In this document: one piece after another, positions 1-7,771 of the stretch
Position numbering within the stretch: the first letter of the stretch is position 1
How the letters are laid out: the number at the start of each line of letters is the position of its first letter
Assembly: GCA_046047755.1 (NCBI GenBank)
Contig: JBJOHK010000024.1
Location: 1 to 21,105 of the forward strand
Source: JALRLA01 sp046047755
Lineage (GTDB): Bacteria > Bacteroidota > Bacteroidia > NS11-12g > UBA955
DNA length: 21,105 bases
Reading direction: 5' to 3'
Made by a program: the position numbers and the translations under genes
Notes under the pieces: generated by a model
Database searches by the model: none
The model's input: the letters and a program-made list of their open reading frames with translations, nothing else
Told to the model about the DNA's origin: nothing

Positions 1-1042
1 CGGTTTCGAAAATCAGGGTAGCGTTGGGAGGGATAACTCCGCCGGCACCGCGAGCTCCATAACCGAGATTGGATGGAATGATCAAGGTGTATTTGGCTCC
101 TTCTTTCATCAGAGCAATGCCTTCGTCCCATCCGGGAATGACTTGGCCTACGCCCAACATGAATTCAATGGGCTCGCCGCGCTGGTAAGAATTGTCAAAT
201 ACAGAACCGTTGTCCAACATACCGGAGTAGTGAACGGCTACTTTATGACCCTTCTCGGCTACCTTGCCTGTTCCAGGGTTGTTGACCACATACCACAAGC
301 CGCTTTCGGTTTGTTTGGCGTTGGGGTATTGGGTTACCACCCAGTTTTGGAATTCGGCAGCAGCGGCAGCCAAGGCCTCTTTCGCTTTGGCTTCGGCGGC
401 TTCTTGATAGCCCTTCATGGCCTTGTCGTCGGCTTTGAAATTTTTGGCGTCTTTGCCTATGCGCATGATTTCCACGTGAGTGATCATATCGCCCTGCTGA
501 ATAGCATTCACAACCTCTTGGCCGGTCAATACGCGACCAAATACGGTGTGTTTGCCGTCTAGCCAAGGAGTAGCTACGTGGGTGATGAAAAATTGAGAAC
601 CGTTGGTTCCAGGGCCAGCGTTGGCCATAGAAAGTATTCCCGGACCTTCGTGCTTAAGACTGGGAGTGCACTCGTCGTCAAACTGGTAACCAGGGCCGCC
701 GCTTCCGTTTCCGGCAGGATCACCGCCCTGAATCATGAAGTCAGCGATGACACGGTGAAAGGTCAAGCTATCGTAGAATGGAGTACCTAGGGGTTTGGCA
801 TTGTTGGTGATGTTGCCTTCGGCCAATCCGACAAAATTGCAGACGGTCATGGGGCATTCTTGGTAGTGCAATTTCAAGACAATGTCACCTTTGCTGGTGC
901 TCATCTTGGCATACAAGCCATCAGCCAAATCGCTTGGCGTGTTCGATGAATATTCGTTTGAAGTCATGGTAAAAGGGAAGAAGGCCAGCAAAGCAGAGGT
1001 GCTGAGTAGGGCCAAAGAAGTCAATATAGATTTGGTCTTCAT
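1..1042 (-). CDS. Secreted dual peptidyl-prolyl isomerase, cyclophilin-FKBP fusion (3' end outside window)
   Basis: This partial gene encodes 347 visible residues running off the left edge. Residues 1-26 form a signal peptide or N-terminal membrane segment (MKTKSILTSLALLSTSALLA), so the protein is probably exported. Residues about 42-195 are a cyclophilin domain with the catalytic pattern FHRVIADFMIQGGD (95-108: Arg, Phe and Gln present), the SMANAGPGTNGSQFF stretch and PWLDGKHTVFG with Trp160 and His165. An Ala/Lys/Glu-rich helical linker (about 200-232) leads to an FKBP domain with VHYSGMLDNG, VFD, VIPGWDEG (301-308) and the NLGYGARG loop. Both active sites look intact, so it should catalyse prolyl cis-trans isomerisation during folding of envelope proteins. 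The ATG overlaps the stop of the upstream MmcQ-like gene by four bases (ATGA), so they are probably co-transcribed. The FKBP C-terminus is missing only because the window ends. Confidence 0.93.
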   Translation of the reverse strand, partial: MKTKSILTSLALLSTSALLAFFPFTMTSNEYSSNTPSDLADGLYAKMSTSKGDIVLKLHYQECPMTVCNFVGLAEGNITNNAKPLGTPFYDSLTFHRVIADFMIQGGDPAGNGSGGPGYQFDDECTPSLKHEGPGILSMANAGPGTNGSQFFITHVATPWLDGKHTVFGRVLTGQEVVNAIQQGDMITHVEIMRIGKDAKNFKADDKAMKGYQEAAEAKAKEALAAAAAEFQNWVVTQYPNAKQTESGLWYVVNNPGTGKVAEKGHKVAVHYSGMLDNGSVFDNSYQRGEPIEFMLGVGQVIPGWDEGIALMKEGAKYTLIIPSNLGYGARGAGGVIPPNATLIFET

Positions 1043-1401
1043 GGTAGGTTGTTCAGTTGTTCTAATTCTAATCGCTGGGCTTTTGGCAATTTTCGTACCA
1101 CACAATCGTAGCTGTGTTCAATCAACGACTGCACAAAGGTAGGGTTCAGTCCTTCTAGGTGCACAAGCATCCAATGTTTGCTGTTCAAATAAGGCCCAGT
1201 TCCAATCTGCTCATATTGTTCCCGCCATTCTACAATCTTGTCGGGGTCACCCTTCAAGCCCAAGCTGGAACATTCTCTAATGTCCATCAAGCAGAACATC
1301 TTACCCTTGACTTTCCAAACCAAGGTGTGTTCGTCGAAGGGGAATTCTTCGCTTACGCCGGCTCGTGCTGTGCATATTTCTTGGATGCGCTCGAAGTTCA
1401 C
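1039..1401 (-). CDS. MmcQ/YjbR family protein
   Basis: A small cytoplasmic protein of about 120 residues belonging to the MmcQ/YjbR family (CyaY-like fold, proposed DNA-binding; exact role unknown in most bacteria). Supporting features are the EFPFDEHTLVWKVKGKMF stretch, typical of the family's early strands, the following CLMDI segment, and the conserved C-terminal region with NSKHWMLVHLEG. I chose the GTG at 1401 because it gives MNFERIQEIC, matching the usual family start; a TTG at 1410 would add three residues. No ATG is available near here. The gene overlaps the isomerase by four bases and is divergent from the MORN-repeat gene. A TAGTTTTG -7 element lies 20 bases upstream of the chosen start. 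Confidence 0.85.
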   Translation of the reverse strand: MNFERIQEICTARAGVSEEFPFDEHTLVWKVKGKMFCLMDIRECSSLGLKGDPDKIVEWREQYEQIGTGPYLNSKHWMLVHLEGLNPTFVQSLIEHSYDCVVRKLPKAQRLELEQLNNLP

Positions 1402-1420
1402 TGTGAACAAATTGGTCTTA

Positions 1421-1428
1421 CAAAACTA
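1421..1428 (-). promoter_or_regulatory. Putative -7 box (TAGTTTTG) for the MmcQ-isomerase pair
   Basis: On the minus strand this reads TAGTTTTG, a full match to the Bacteroidota primary sigma -7 consensus TAnnTTTG, about 20 bases before the GTG start at 1401. No convincing -33 TTG box was seen at the usual spacing, so the call rests on the -7 match and its position in a 50-base divergent gap. Confidence 0.5.
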
Positions 1429-1439
1429 CTGGCTAGGGC

Positions 1440-1447
1440 TAATTTTG
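1440..1447 (+). promoter_or_regulatory. Putative -7 box (TAATTTTG) for the MORN-repeat/kinase pair
   Basis: TAATTTTG matches TAnnTTTG exactly and ends four bases before the ATG at 1452. With the usual distance from -7 box to start of transcription, the transcript would begin at or next to the start codon, so the mRNA may be leaderless. No clear -33 box is visible. Confidence 0.5.
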
Positions 1448-1451
1448 AACC

Positions 1452-2528
1452 ATGTACAAGCATTTTTTCATCGCCCTGGTCTCTGCGCTTGTTGCGGCTA
1501 GCTCTCAAGCCCAGACTCAGGCCCCTGCGAAGAAGATCAAATACGAAGCCTTGACCCATCAAAATGGGGTGGCCACCTACAAGGGCCAACCTTTTACAGG
1601 GCGCGCTTTTGAAATGTGGCCCGACAATCGCATTTATCGCGAAATAGGGTATGTGAATGGCTTGCAAGACGGTGAGTATTTCGAATACAACGAGAAATCG
1701 GCCCTTATGGCTCATGAAACTTGGTTGCGTGGTCAGCGCAACGGGGCCTACGATTATCATTACCTAGATGGCGCAATAAAGAGTAAGGGTACTTACACCC
1801 GTGGCGAACTGGATGGATTGATTCAAGGCTACTATGCCTTTGGAGGCTTGCAGTATGAGGTGAATTATGCCTTGGGTGTTCGTCAAGGCTGGTCAGTGAC
1901 CTATTACGAGAATGGAGCCCGCGAGCAGGAGACCTATTTTGAACAAGGCAAGCCTCACGGCGAAGTGGTGGCTTATTACCGAGATTCGACCTACCGCTAC
2001 ATTCGAGATTACGAGCATGGTATTCAACATGGCCGGAATTATGTCGCACACCGAAGCGGTTGCCCAGGCATTGAGGAGTATTACAAAATGGGCCTTTTGG
2101 ACAGTGTTCGCCGCACCTATGACCCCATGTTGTGCGCCCAAATTGAAGAGGGTTGGTACAGCAAGGGCAAGAAAAATGGCTCATTCTACACCTTTGGATT
2201 CTTTGGAGATACCTTAAGCATTGAAACATTCTCGAATGATGCATTGGACGGTTGGTACAGCAAGAAGAAAGAAGTATGGGAACCCACACTGTTGAAAAAC
2301 GTATGGGAGGTAGAAGAAGAAGGTCAGTTTGTTTCTGGCGAGCGCGACGGGTATTGGAAGCATGGCTTTGTCACCCATTACCAACAGCGTGAAGGGCAAT
2401 ACGATTTGGGCACCATGGTAGGAGAGTGGAAGCTTTACGACGCCGACGGATATTTGCTAGCTACCCAATGGTACGACAGCCAAGGAGAATTGACCAAACA
2501 GAAGTTCCATAAACGCAAAAAGCGCTAA
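1452..2528 (+). CDS. Secreted MORN-repeat (YwqK-like) protein
   Basis: A 358-residue protein with a signal peptide (MYKHFFIALVSALVAASSQA, cleavage near residue 20). The rest is a run of roughly 20-25 residue beta-hairpin units of the MORN_2/YwqK type, each with a pattern such as G-x-x-x-G-x-(W/Y/F)-x-x-Y-x-x-(D/N)-G. Examples are DGEYFEYNEKSALMAHETW, NGAYDYHYLDGAIKSKGTY, QGWSVTYYENGAREQETYF and VGEWKLYDADGYLLATQWY. The C-terminus is strongly basic (KFHKRKKR). Such proteins are common in Bacteroidota; they are often labelled antitoxin components, but no toxin partner is seen here and the actual role is unknown. There is no recognisable type IX sorting domain. The kinase gene begins one base after its stop, so the two are likely an operon. 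Confidence 0.85.
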   Translation: MYKHFFIALVSALVAASSQAQTQAPAKKIKYEALTHQNGVATYKGQPFTGRAFEMWPDNRIYREIGYVNGLQDGEYFEYNEKSALMAHETWLRGQRNGAYDYHYLDGAIKSKGTYTRGELDGLIQGYYAFGGLQYEVNYALGVRQGWSVTYYENGAREQETYFEQGKPHGEVVAYYRDSTYRYIRDYEHGIQHGRNYVAHRSGCPGIEEYYKMGLLDSVRRTYDPMLCAQIEEGWYSKGKKNGSFYTFGFFGDTLSIETFSNDALDGWYSKKKEVWEPTLLKNVWEVEEEGQFVSGERDGYWKHGFVTHYQQREGQYDLGTMVGEWKLYDADGYLLATQWYDSQGELTKQKFHKRKKR

Positions 2529-2529
2529 T

Positions 2530-3180
2530 ATGTCTAGCATTAAACCTTTTGTGATTGGGATGACCGGACTTTCGGGTTCGGGAAAAAGCCACTACGTAAG
2601 AGCCTTGAAAGAACGCATGGGCGAAAAGGTTTCCATTGTGGGCTTCGATGATTATTACCGCCCTTTGGAAGATCAACACATCGATCCATACGGGGAAGCC
2701 AATTACGATTTGCCCAATGCCCTGTTTCATGAGCGATTTTACGAAGACTTGCGCAATTTGATGGCCTACAACCCCGTGCTAATCAAAAAGTACCAATTCG
2801 AAAATTACGACGCACCCGAGCAAACCGAAATCATTTCGCCAGCCCCGGTTTTGTTGGTGGAAGGTTTGTTTGTGCTAGAGTTTTCAAATGTTGACTCATT
2901 GCTCGATTACCGAATATTCATTGACTGCGACACCCAATTGTGTTTTGATCGACGCATCAAACGCGACGTCAAATTCAGGGGTATTCCCCACAAGCGATCG
3001 CTGCACCAATGGGAACACCATGTCATGCCCGCCTACGAGCAGTTCATTCTTCCGCACAAAGAGCGATGCGATTTGGTGGTTCAAAACGACGGTCCTGTGC
3101 ACGAAGATGTCGAGTACATCATTGATCGCATATTGGCCCATGCCGACGCTTCAGTCGTAGCGGAATTGGGAAATATCTAA
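2530..3180 (+). CDS. Uridine kinase-like P-loop kinase
   Basis: A 216-residue cytoplasmic kinase of the uridine kinase/phosphoribulokinase family. A Walker A motif GLSGSGKS is at residues 13-20, the substrate-site motif FDDYYRP at 39-45 resembles that of uridine kinases, a Walker B-like VLLVEGLFVLE is at 108-117, and the lid-type RRIKRD is at 141-146. The length and order fit Udk proteins of about 205-215 residues. The expected reaction is ATP-dependent phosphorylation of uridine/cytidine, but the family also contains kinases with other small substrates, so specificity is inferred. The ATG follows the previous stop by one base, indicating co-transcription with the MORN-repeat gene. Confidence 0.85.
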   Translation: MSSIKPFVIGMTGLSGSGKSHYVRALKERMGEKVSIVGFDDYYRPLEDQHIDPYGEANYDLPNALFHERFYEDLRNLMAYNPVLIKKYQFENYDAPEQTEIISPAPVLLVEGLFVLEFSNVDSLLDYRIFIDCDTQLCFDRRIKRDVKFRGIPHKRSLHQWEHHVMPAYEQFILPHKERCDLVVQNDGPVHEDVEYIIDRILAHADASVVAELGNI

Positions 3181-3194
3181 TTGGAGTTAAAGAA

Positions 3195-3215
3195 CCCTGT
3201 GGTGCCGCCACTGGG
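3195..3215. terminator. Possible weak hairpin between convergent genes
   Basis: An imperfect inverted repeat: CCC-t-GTGG, loop TGCCG, CCAC-t-GGG, that is seven pairs with one T-T mismatch. It lies 15 bases after the kinase stop, in the 74-base gap before the ferredoxin stop. No T-run follows on either strand, so intrinsic termination is uncertain. Confidence 0.25.
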
Positions 3216-3254
3216 CTTGCCGAATCAAGGGCGCATGCAAGCGCTACTGCATCG

Positions 3255-3602
3255 TTAGAGGTGTAAACGCGACTTGCGGTCGAGTAAGATTTCTTCTGTT
3301 TCTACGTGGTCAGGATCGGGTACACAGCAATCAACAGGGCATACGGCCGCACATTGTGGCTCTTCGTGAAATCCCACACATTCGGTGCATTTGTCAGGAA
3401 CGATGAAATATACTTCGTCGCTGACAGGGGCGAATTTCTCGTGAGCATCAACCTCCTGGCCACTCGCCAATTGGAAGCTACCCGTGAGGTCATTTCCATC
3501 AGCAATAGCCCATTGCATACCTGCCTCGTAAATGGCGTTATTGGGACACTCGGGCTCACAAGCTCCGCAATTGATGCATTCGTCTGTAATGATAATGGCC
3601 AT
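3255..3602 (-). CDS. Dicluster 4Fe-4S ferredoxin
   Basis: A 115-residue soluble electron carrier with two cysteine clusters. The first is C9-x2-C12-x2-C15-x3-C19-P (CINCGACEPECP). The second is C72-x2-C75-x8-C84-x3-C88-P, followed by C92-C93, the extended spacing seen in Bacteroidota and Chlorobium-type 2[4Fe-4S] ferredoxins. Between the two clusters is an insert of about 50 acidic residues with no cysteine. The acidic protein probably donates low-potential electrons to cytoplasmic oxidoreductases; its partner is not evident from the neighbours. It stands alone on the minus strand, divergent from the phosphoesterase operon and convergent with the kinase gene. The ATG is the only sensible start and sits eight bases after a consensus -7 box. 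Confidence 0.93.
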   Translation of the reverse strand: MAIIITDECINCGACEPECPNNAIYEAGMQWAIADGNDLTGSFQLASGQEVDAHEKFAPVSDEVYFIVPDKCTECVGFHEEPQCAAVCPVDCCVPDPDHVETEEILLDRKSRLHL

Positions 3603-3610
3603 GTGCGGTG

Positions 3611-3618
3611 CAAAGTTA
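3611..3618 (-). promoter_or_regulatory. Putative -7 box (TAACTTTG) for the ferredoxin gene
   Basis: On the minus strand this reads TAACTTTG, an exact TAnnTTTG match, eight bases upstream of the ferredoxin ATG. The divergent gap is only 38 bases, so the opposite promoter must overlap it; a degenerate TATTTTCG at 3630-3637 on the plus strand ends just before the phosphoesterase ATG. Confidence 0.55.
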
Positions 3619-3640
3619 CGGCACTTTTGTATTTTCGGCC

Positions 3641-4144
3641 ATGCAAATTGCCATTCTCAGCGATGTTCATGACAACCTTAAGGCCTTAGAAAAGGCCTTG
3701 ACTCAGATTCAAGCCAAGCGAATCACTGATTTGGTGTTTTGCGGTGATTTTTGCGCTCCATTTTCGGCTAGGATGATGGCTGAGTCAGGGCTGAACATAC
3801 ATGCCGTATTTGGCAATAACGATGGCGATCGTTTTCTGATCGCTCAAGTTGCCCAGCAGCATCCCAATCTGAAGTTGTACGGAGAATACATTGGCGACGA
3901 AGGCCAGAAATTGCTCATTGATGGCCAATCGTTTGGAGTTACGCATTATCCCTTTTACGCCAAGACCATGGTGAAAACAGGGTGGTACGATGCGGTCTTT
4001 TTTGGCCACAGCCATCTGGTACATCGCCAGAAGTTTGGTCCCTCATTGTTGCTGAACCCCGGAGAAATAGCCGGCCAAATGGGCGCTTCTACTTTTGCTC
4101 TGTACGATACTCAGTTACGCTCTTCAGAAATCATTAGCCTATGA
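3641..4144 (+). CDS. YfcE/MJ0936-type metallophosphoesterase
   Basis: A 167-residue cytoplasmic phosphodiesterase-type enzyme of the calcineurin-like fold. All metal-binding motifs are present in order: SDVHDN (7-12), GD at 35-36, GNND (58-61), His102 in THYP, and GHSH (122-125). The size is normal for the YfcE/MJ0936 family, which hydrolyses phosphodiester model substrates with a dinuclear metal centre; the natural substrate is unknown. I chose the ATG at 3641 because it places the first metal motif at the usual distance from the N-terminus; the frame is open upstream to an ATG at 3608, but that start would overlap the divergent promoter. Its stop overlaps the next ATG (ATGA), so it heads a five-gene overlapping operon. 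Confidence 0.92.
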   Translation: MQIAILSDVHDNLKALEKALTQIQAKRITDLVFCGDFCAPFSARMMAESGLNIHAVFGNNDGDRFLIAQVAQQHPNLKLYGEYIGDEGQKLLIDGQSFGVTHYPFYAKTMVKTGWYDAVFFGHSHLVHRQKFGPSLLLNPGEIAGQMGASTFALYDTQLRSSEIISL

Positions 4145-4872
4145 GCCAATATCGCTGTTTGCAATCCTGGTGCCCGGTTCGAAAAGAACCCAGCTCGGCC
4201 TCTGAAATGGTCAGCAGTTTGTTGTTCGGAGAGACCTGCACAGCCCAGGGTGAAGAAGGGGAGTTTTTGAAGGTCATATGCGATCACGACGCTTATCAAG
4301 GTTGGGTGTCCCGTTTGTATGTGGAGGCCGTTGCCAATGGCGATTCATTCGATACCCGTGTGTTGACTAGAGGCCAATACTTGGAAAGCGACAGAGGGGA
4401 GCGCATCGATTTGAGTCCAGGCTCCTTGATACCTTCCGGCGGATATTTCCAGCACAACGACCGCGGTTTTCAACGGCAAGGGCCTCTGTCTAGCCCTCAA
4501 GGCGTGGTGGAATTGGCCAAAGGCTTTTTGTATACCCCTTACCTATGGGGTGGTCGCGGTCTTTTCGGCATAGATTGTTCGGGTTTGGTGCAGGTGCTTG
4601 GCAGCCTCATCGGAGAGAAAATGCCCCGTGATGCATGGCAGCAAGCCCTGATGGGAAATGCCAAGTTGTACCGTGAACGGGCCGCAGGCGATCTGGCTTA
4701 TTTTCAGAATGACGCCGGGAAAATCACCCATGTAGGGATTTTGGTAGGCACTGACCATATTTTGCATGCCTACGGTAGAGTGCGCATTGACCACCTGACT
4801 CCAGAGGGAATTGTGCAAAAAACGAATGCCGCTCCAAGCCATCGCTTGGCCGATATTCGTTCTTGGAGATGA
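4141..4872 (+). CDS. SH3-domain NlpC/P60 (C40) cysteine peptidase
   Basis: A 243-residue protein. Residues about 3-62 form a bacterial SH3-like domain (PVRKEPSSASEM, then GWVSRLY), a middle segment may be a second SH3-like unit, and residues about 118-235 are an NlpC/P60 domain. The catalytic set is Cys146 in DCSG, His197 in HVGI and His209 in HAYG. GFLYTPYLWGGRG before the Cys is the usual substrate-pocket segment. The architecture resembles YkfC-type gamma-D-glutamyl-L-diamino acid endopeptidases that trim muropeptides. There is no signal peptide or lipobox, so it probably acts in the cytoplasm, consistent with peptidoglycan-peptide recycling; this is inference. It overlaps both neighbours by four bases (ATGA). 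Confidence 0.92.
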   Translation: MSQYRCLQSWCPVRKEPSSASEMVSSLLFGETCTAQGEEGEFLKVICDHDAYQGWVSRLYVEAVANGDSFDTRVLTRGQYLESDRGERIDLSPGSLIPSGGYFQHNDRGFQRQGPLSSPQGVVELAKGFLYTPYLWGGRGLFGIDCSGLVQVLGSLIGEKMPRDAWQQALMGNAKLYRERAAGDLAYFQNDAGKITHVGILVGTDHILHAYGRVRIDHLTPEGIVQKTNAAPSHRLADIRSWR

Positions 4873-5312
4873 AGCTTCAAGAAATAGTCAACGGCATAAA
4901 GCCCCGATTTTACCATCAAGGTGGGAGTTCATTCGGTTTGTCCGAGTCGCAAAGCGAAGCCCATGTAGACCTGACCTTTTCTGCTGCCCTGCAATTTTTA
5001 CAGGGTCTAATGATGGCCGGAAAATTGGCCGAACTGAAGTCATTGATGAGCGCTGGGCCCGATGCTTTGCGCGAATCTTCCTATCGCGTAGAGTTGCTTG
5101 ATAAATGCGCTCAGTCGTATTACGGTCTTGATTGGCCCCTAGAACGAAAACGCGAACTGGCTGAATCGGTATTGGTCTTTTTGTTGCAAGAATTGCAGCA
5201 GGAATTCCAGCGTGGGGGCTACAGTTCGGACATGGCCGGTGTCATGAAATTCATGGGCATGGATTCCGGCTTGTTGGGCAAGATGGGCGGTCTATTTGGC
5301 AAATGGTTTTAA
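4869..5312 (+). CDS. Small hypothetical protein with glycine-rich amphipathic tail
   Basis: A 147-residue protein that I do not recognise with confidence. The ATG at 4869 overlaps the peptidase stop (ATGA); a TTG at 4863 would add two residues. No signal peptide is seen. Residues about 35-115 are predicted mostly helical and rich in Leu, Ala and Glu. The end (GVMKFMGMDSGLLGKMGGLF, then GKWF) is Gly/Met-rich and amphipathic. This layout loosely recalls DUF937/YidB-like proteins, which have helical repeats and end in Gly-Leu-Phe-rich segments, but the match is by eye and weak. The gene overlaps the next one by ten bases, so translation is probably coupled within the operon. Confidence 0.75.
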   Translation: MKLQEIVNGIKPRFYHQGGSSFGLSESQSEAHVDLTFSAALQFLQGLMMAGKLAELKSLMSAGPDALRESSYRVELLDKCAQSYYGLDWPLERKRELAESVLVFLLQELQQEFQRGGYSSDMAGVMKFMGMDSGLLGKMGGLFGKWF

Positions 5313-7771
5313 AGAAATTGGGTTTTTGGATCTTGGGCTTTGTTTGGGCCTTTGTGGCTCAGGCCCAAGGCTTGACTTATGTGTCTCCAGCCAAAGCCAT
5401 TGAAGGATTTAGCGCTTATGTGGAAATCAAGACAACGGTCGATTTGCGGCAGTTGTCAGCCAATTTGAGTCGGTTCCAGAGCATTGAACGGCTTCGGGTA
5501 GATGGTCCTTTGGATATTGCACAAGTGGCGGCGGTTGCCGGTCGATTGGATAACCTGGAAGAACTTCATTTGGAGAGTTTCAGCGGGATCTTACAAGACG
5601 AGGATTTGCAAGAGCTGGAATGGATACCTCGGGTCATTTTGCATGTAGCCGATGGCATGGAAGAGGCATTGTTATTGAACGATCGCTGGTCTCAATTACA
5701 GGCTGTGCGCCTCATCTTGGAGGTGGTCCCCGACGATTATACGTTTTTGCAATCCTGGACCAGCTGCCGAGAACTGTTTGTCTTAGCTCCATTTTCTGCT
5801 GCCGATGCCCAGTTGCTTTGTCAATCGGTGGCTCAATCCATGTCGAATTTGCAGCGTTTTGGCCTGTCATTAGACAATGCTGTGCAATTGCCCGATGCCT
5901 TGAAAACACTTCCGAGATTGAAAGAGCTTCAGATTGTCGACAATGCCAGCTGGATGGAAGCAGGAAGGTTGGAAGATTTGGGATCTTTGGAATACCGATT
6001 TGGTTTTCCCGCCTATCCGCAAAATAGGCCTATAAAAGTGGTGTATCGAGCGCTGGATCCTAGATTGACAGAACGAGAAGAAGCCTTTTTGACGGCTTAT
6101 TTTCCCGCGCCTCCAGAGGCAGCCTCCAAATTGTATTGGGAGGAAGAAATGCTGGTCTTTGATTTCGTTGAGAATGTGGAGTTAAAACCCTTGTCCACGC
6201 AGAATCGCATGGGGCAATTTATTGAGCGGCCCTTGTTTCCCGACGTACAAGATGCTCAACAAACTTGGGTGGCCCAGGCTGATCAAGATGGCTTATTCAT
6301 GACTCGATCAGAAGCAGTAGTACTGGTGCCCGCTCGTGCCTTGGCGCTGGCTGATGGAACAGAATGGACCGGCGAATACGTTCTGCGTTTGAACTGGTAC
6401 AACAGCCCAACCTTGGCCATGACAGCAGGGGTGAATTTGCAATTGGATTCAGCCGGGCGCAGTTTTGGTCTATCTCCATCGGTATTGTTTGATGTACAGG
6501 CCTTTGCCCAAGTAACTCCGGGTGCGGCCTACCAGCCCTTGGTACTTAAAGACGGATACTTCATCAAAATCATGGCCTTGGGCGCAGCGACCGCCCAATC
6601 GCGTTTTTATGCTTGGAACGCCGAGCGAAACAGATGGCTCAACGGCTATGATTACGACTACGAGTTTTCAGATGATTGGTTCGCCGGAACTGATTTCTAC
6701 CAATTTTATGCCGGTCGAGGAACGGCCAAGCGATACTCAAGCCGTTCAGTCTTCAACTTAGATGAGCGCTTTGAATCGTTGGGATTCAATGGCCTATTGG
6801 ATCCCGGAGAATCTAGGGTGGTTCTCGAACCCTACAGCAGTTTGTTTGTGTGCAAAGAGGCTCAATCGGGCAGCAAGGAGACCTACACACTAAGACGCGG
6901 TAAGTCGGTCATAGGGGTTCGCCGATTCCCCGAAATGGAGCCTTTAGAAAAGCATCAATTCGCCTTTCAGGTCTATGACCGAAGCGAAGCCCTGTTTCCT
7001 GAATTGAAAACACTGGCCAAAACGCCATTGGTGCTTCGATCGGTGTTGGATGCCAAAACCATTTTGAACGGCTTTTTCCGCTCTCAAGATTGGATTGATT
7101 TCCGCATTCGTGAATCAGCTGGGAAGTATTTTGCTGAGTTTCGATCTTCCGACCATGCCTACAGCATTGAGTTGTTGCAACCCAAAATTCAGTTTCGCGA
7201 TGATCCGGCAAAGGCCAAGCGGGAGCAGGGCCAATTCGAACGGGCCATGGCCAATTACCTGGCCGCCAGGAAAACCCGAGACAATGTATTTGCTTCTTGG
7301 ATTCAGCAAGGGCAGGAGTCAGAGTGGCAGCAATCTCGTTACGAAATATTGGACCCCAGTTCGGGCAATCGACAACAGCAACGCATCGACATGCGCCTTC
7401 GTTCTTTTGGACGGTTCTGTTGGGCCGCGCCCACCGAGTTAAGCAGCCCCTTGGAATTGTCATTGCGCCTGGCTGAAACGGGTTCTGTACCCCTAGAAGC
7501 TGAAACCTTGGTCTTGCTGTATTCCAACCCGCCTTTTTGCCAAACCATACAATCGTCAGGTGAGTTTCGTCTGCAAATGGATGCCAAGCGCTTGCAGGCC
7601 ATGGCCTGCCGCGATGCCACCGGGCGCTGCTTCTTGCTGAGTGGGTCAGATTTCCGATCCTTGAATACCAAAACCTTGAGCACTTTGTACTTGCCCATGA
7701 ACGAAGTGCCGCCTTCGGCCTTGAACGAAGCCGCCATCAACAAACTCTTGGGCATTAAAAAACGACCCTAA
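5303..7771 (+). CDS. Large secreted protein with LRR-like N-terminal region, function unknown
   Basis: An 822-residue protein with a signal peptide (KKLGFWILGFVWAFVAQAQG, cleavage near residue 21). Residues about 45-240 have leucine-rich-repeat-like periodicity (for example IERLRVDGPLDIAQVAAVAG and LDNLEELHLESFSG). Residues about 300-480 include VLVPARALALADGTEWTGEY, which resembles a beta-sandwich segment common in large Bacteroidota surface proteins that runs from an 'IPANAF-DENG-VTGEV' type strand; this resemblance is from memory. The rest is Tyr/Phe/Arg-rich with no catalytic motif that I recognise. No lipobox and no obvious type IX C-terminal domain are visible, so it is probably periplasmic or secreted by another route. 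The start at 5303 overlaps the previous gene by ten bases and its stop shares one base with the symporter start, tying it to the transporter. Confidence 0.85.
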   Translation: MVLKKLGFWILGFVWAFVAQAQGLTYVSPAKAIEGFSAYVEIKTTVDLRQLSANLSRFQSIERLRVDGPLDIAQVAAVAGRLDNLEELHLESFSGILQDEDLQELEWIPRVILHVADGMEEALLLNDRWSQLQAVRLILEVVPDDYTFLQSWTSCRELFVLAPFSAADAQLLCQSVAQSMSNLQRFGLSLDNAVQLPDALKTLPRLKELQIVDNASWMEAGRLEDLGSLEYRFGFPAYPQNRPIKVVYRALDPRLTEREEAFLTAYFPAPPEAASKLYWEEEMLVFDFVENVELKPLSTQNRMGQFIERPLFPDVQDAQQTWVAQADQDGLFMTRSEAVVLVPARALALADGTEWTGEYVLRLNWYNSPTLAMTAGVNLQLDSAGRSFGLSPSVLFDVQAFAQVTPGAAYQPLVLKDGYFIKIMALGAATAQSRFYAWNAERNRWLNGYDYDYEFSDDWFAGTDFYQFYAGRGTAKRYSSRSVFNLDERFESLGFNGLLDPGESRVVLEPYSSLFVCKEAQSGSKETYTLRRGKSVIGVRRFPEMEPLEKHQFAFQVYDRSEALFPELKTLAKTPLVLRSVLDAKTILNGFFRSQDWIDFRIRESAGKYFAEFRSSDHAYSIELLQPKIQFRDDPAKAKREQGQFERAMANYLAARKTRDNVFASWIQQGQESEWQQSRYEILDPSSGNRQQQRIDMRLRSFGRFCWAAPTELSSPLELSLRLAETGSVPLEAETLVLLYSNPPFCQTIQSSGEFRLQMDAKRLQAMACRDATGRCFLLSGSDFRSLNTKTLSTLYLPMNEVPPSALNEAAINKLLGIKKRP

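Noticed and set aside
143..562. A 139-codon open frame on the plus strand.
   Set aside because: It lies opposite the cyclophilin-FKBP gene, which has clear domains and catalytic residues; the plus frame has no recognisable motif.
1705..2289. A 194-codon open frame on the minus strand.
   Set aside because: It is antisense to the MORN-repeat gene, and its Arg/His/Cys/Pro-rich composition is typical of a shadow frame.
1452..2528. The MORN-repeat protein as an antitoxin of a toxin-antitoxin pair.
   Set aside because: The automatic name is common for this family, but the partner gene is a uridine-kinase-like enzyme and the protein is exported, so no toxin-antitoxin system is supported.
3181..3258. 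A 25-codon open stretch beginning with TTG directly after the kinase stop, in the kinase frame (spelling LKNPVVPPLGLPNQGRMQALL).
   Set aside because: It has no ATG or GTG start, would overlap the ferredoxin 3' end on the other strand, and I recognise no family. Stop read-through is possible but unsupported.
6909..7463. A 184-codon open frame on the minus strand.
   Set aside because: Antisense to the 822-residue protein gene, Trp/Pro/Arg-rich with no motif.
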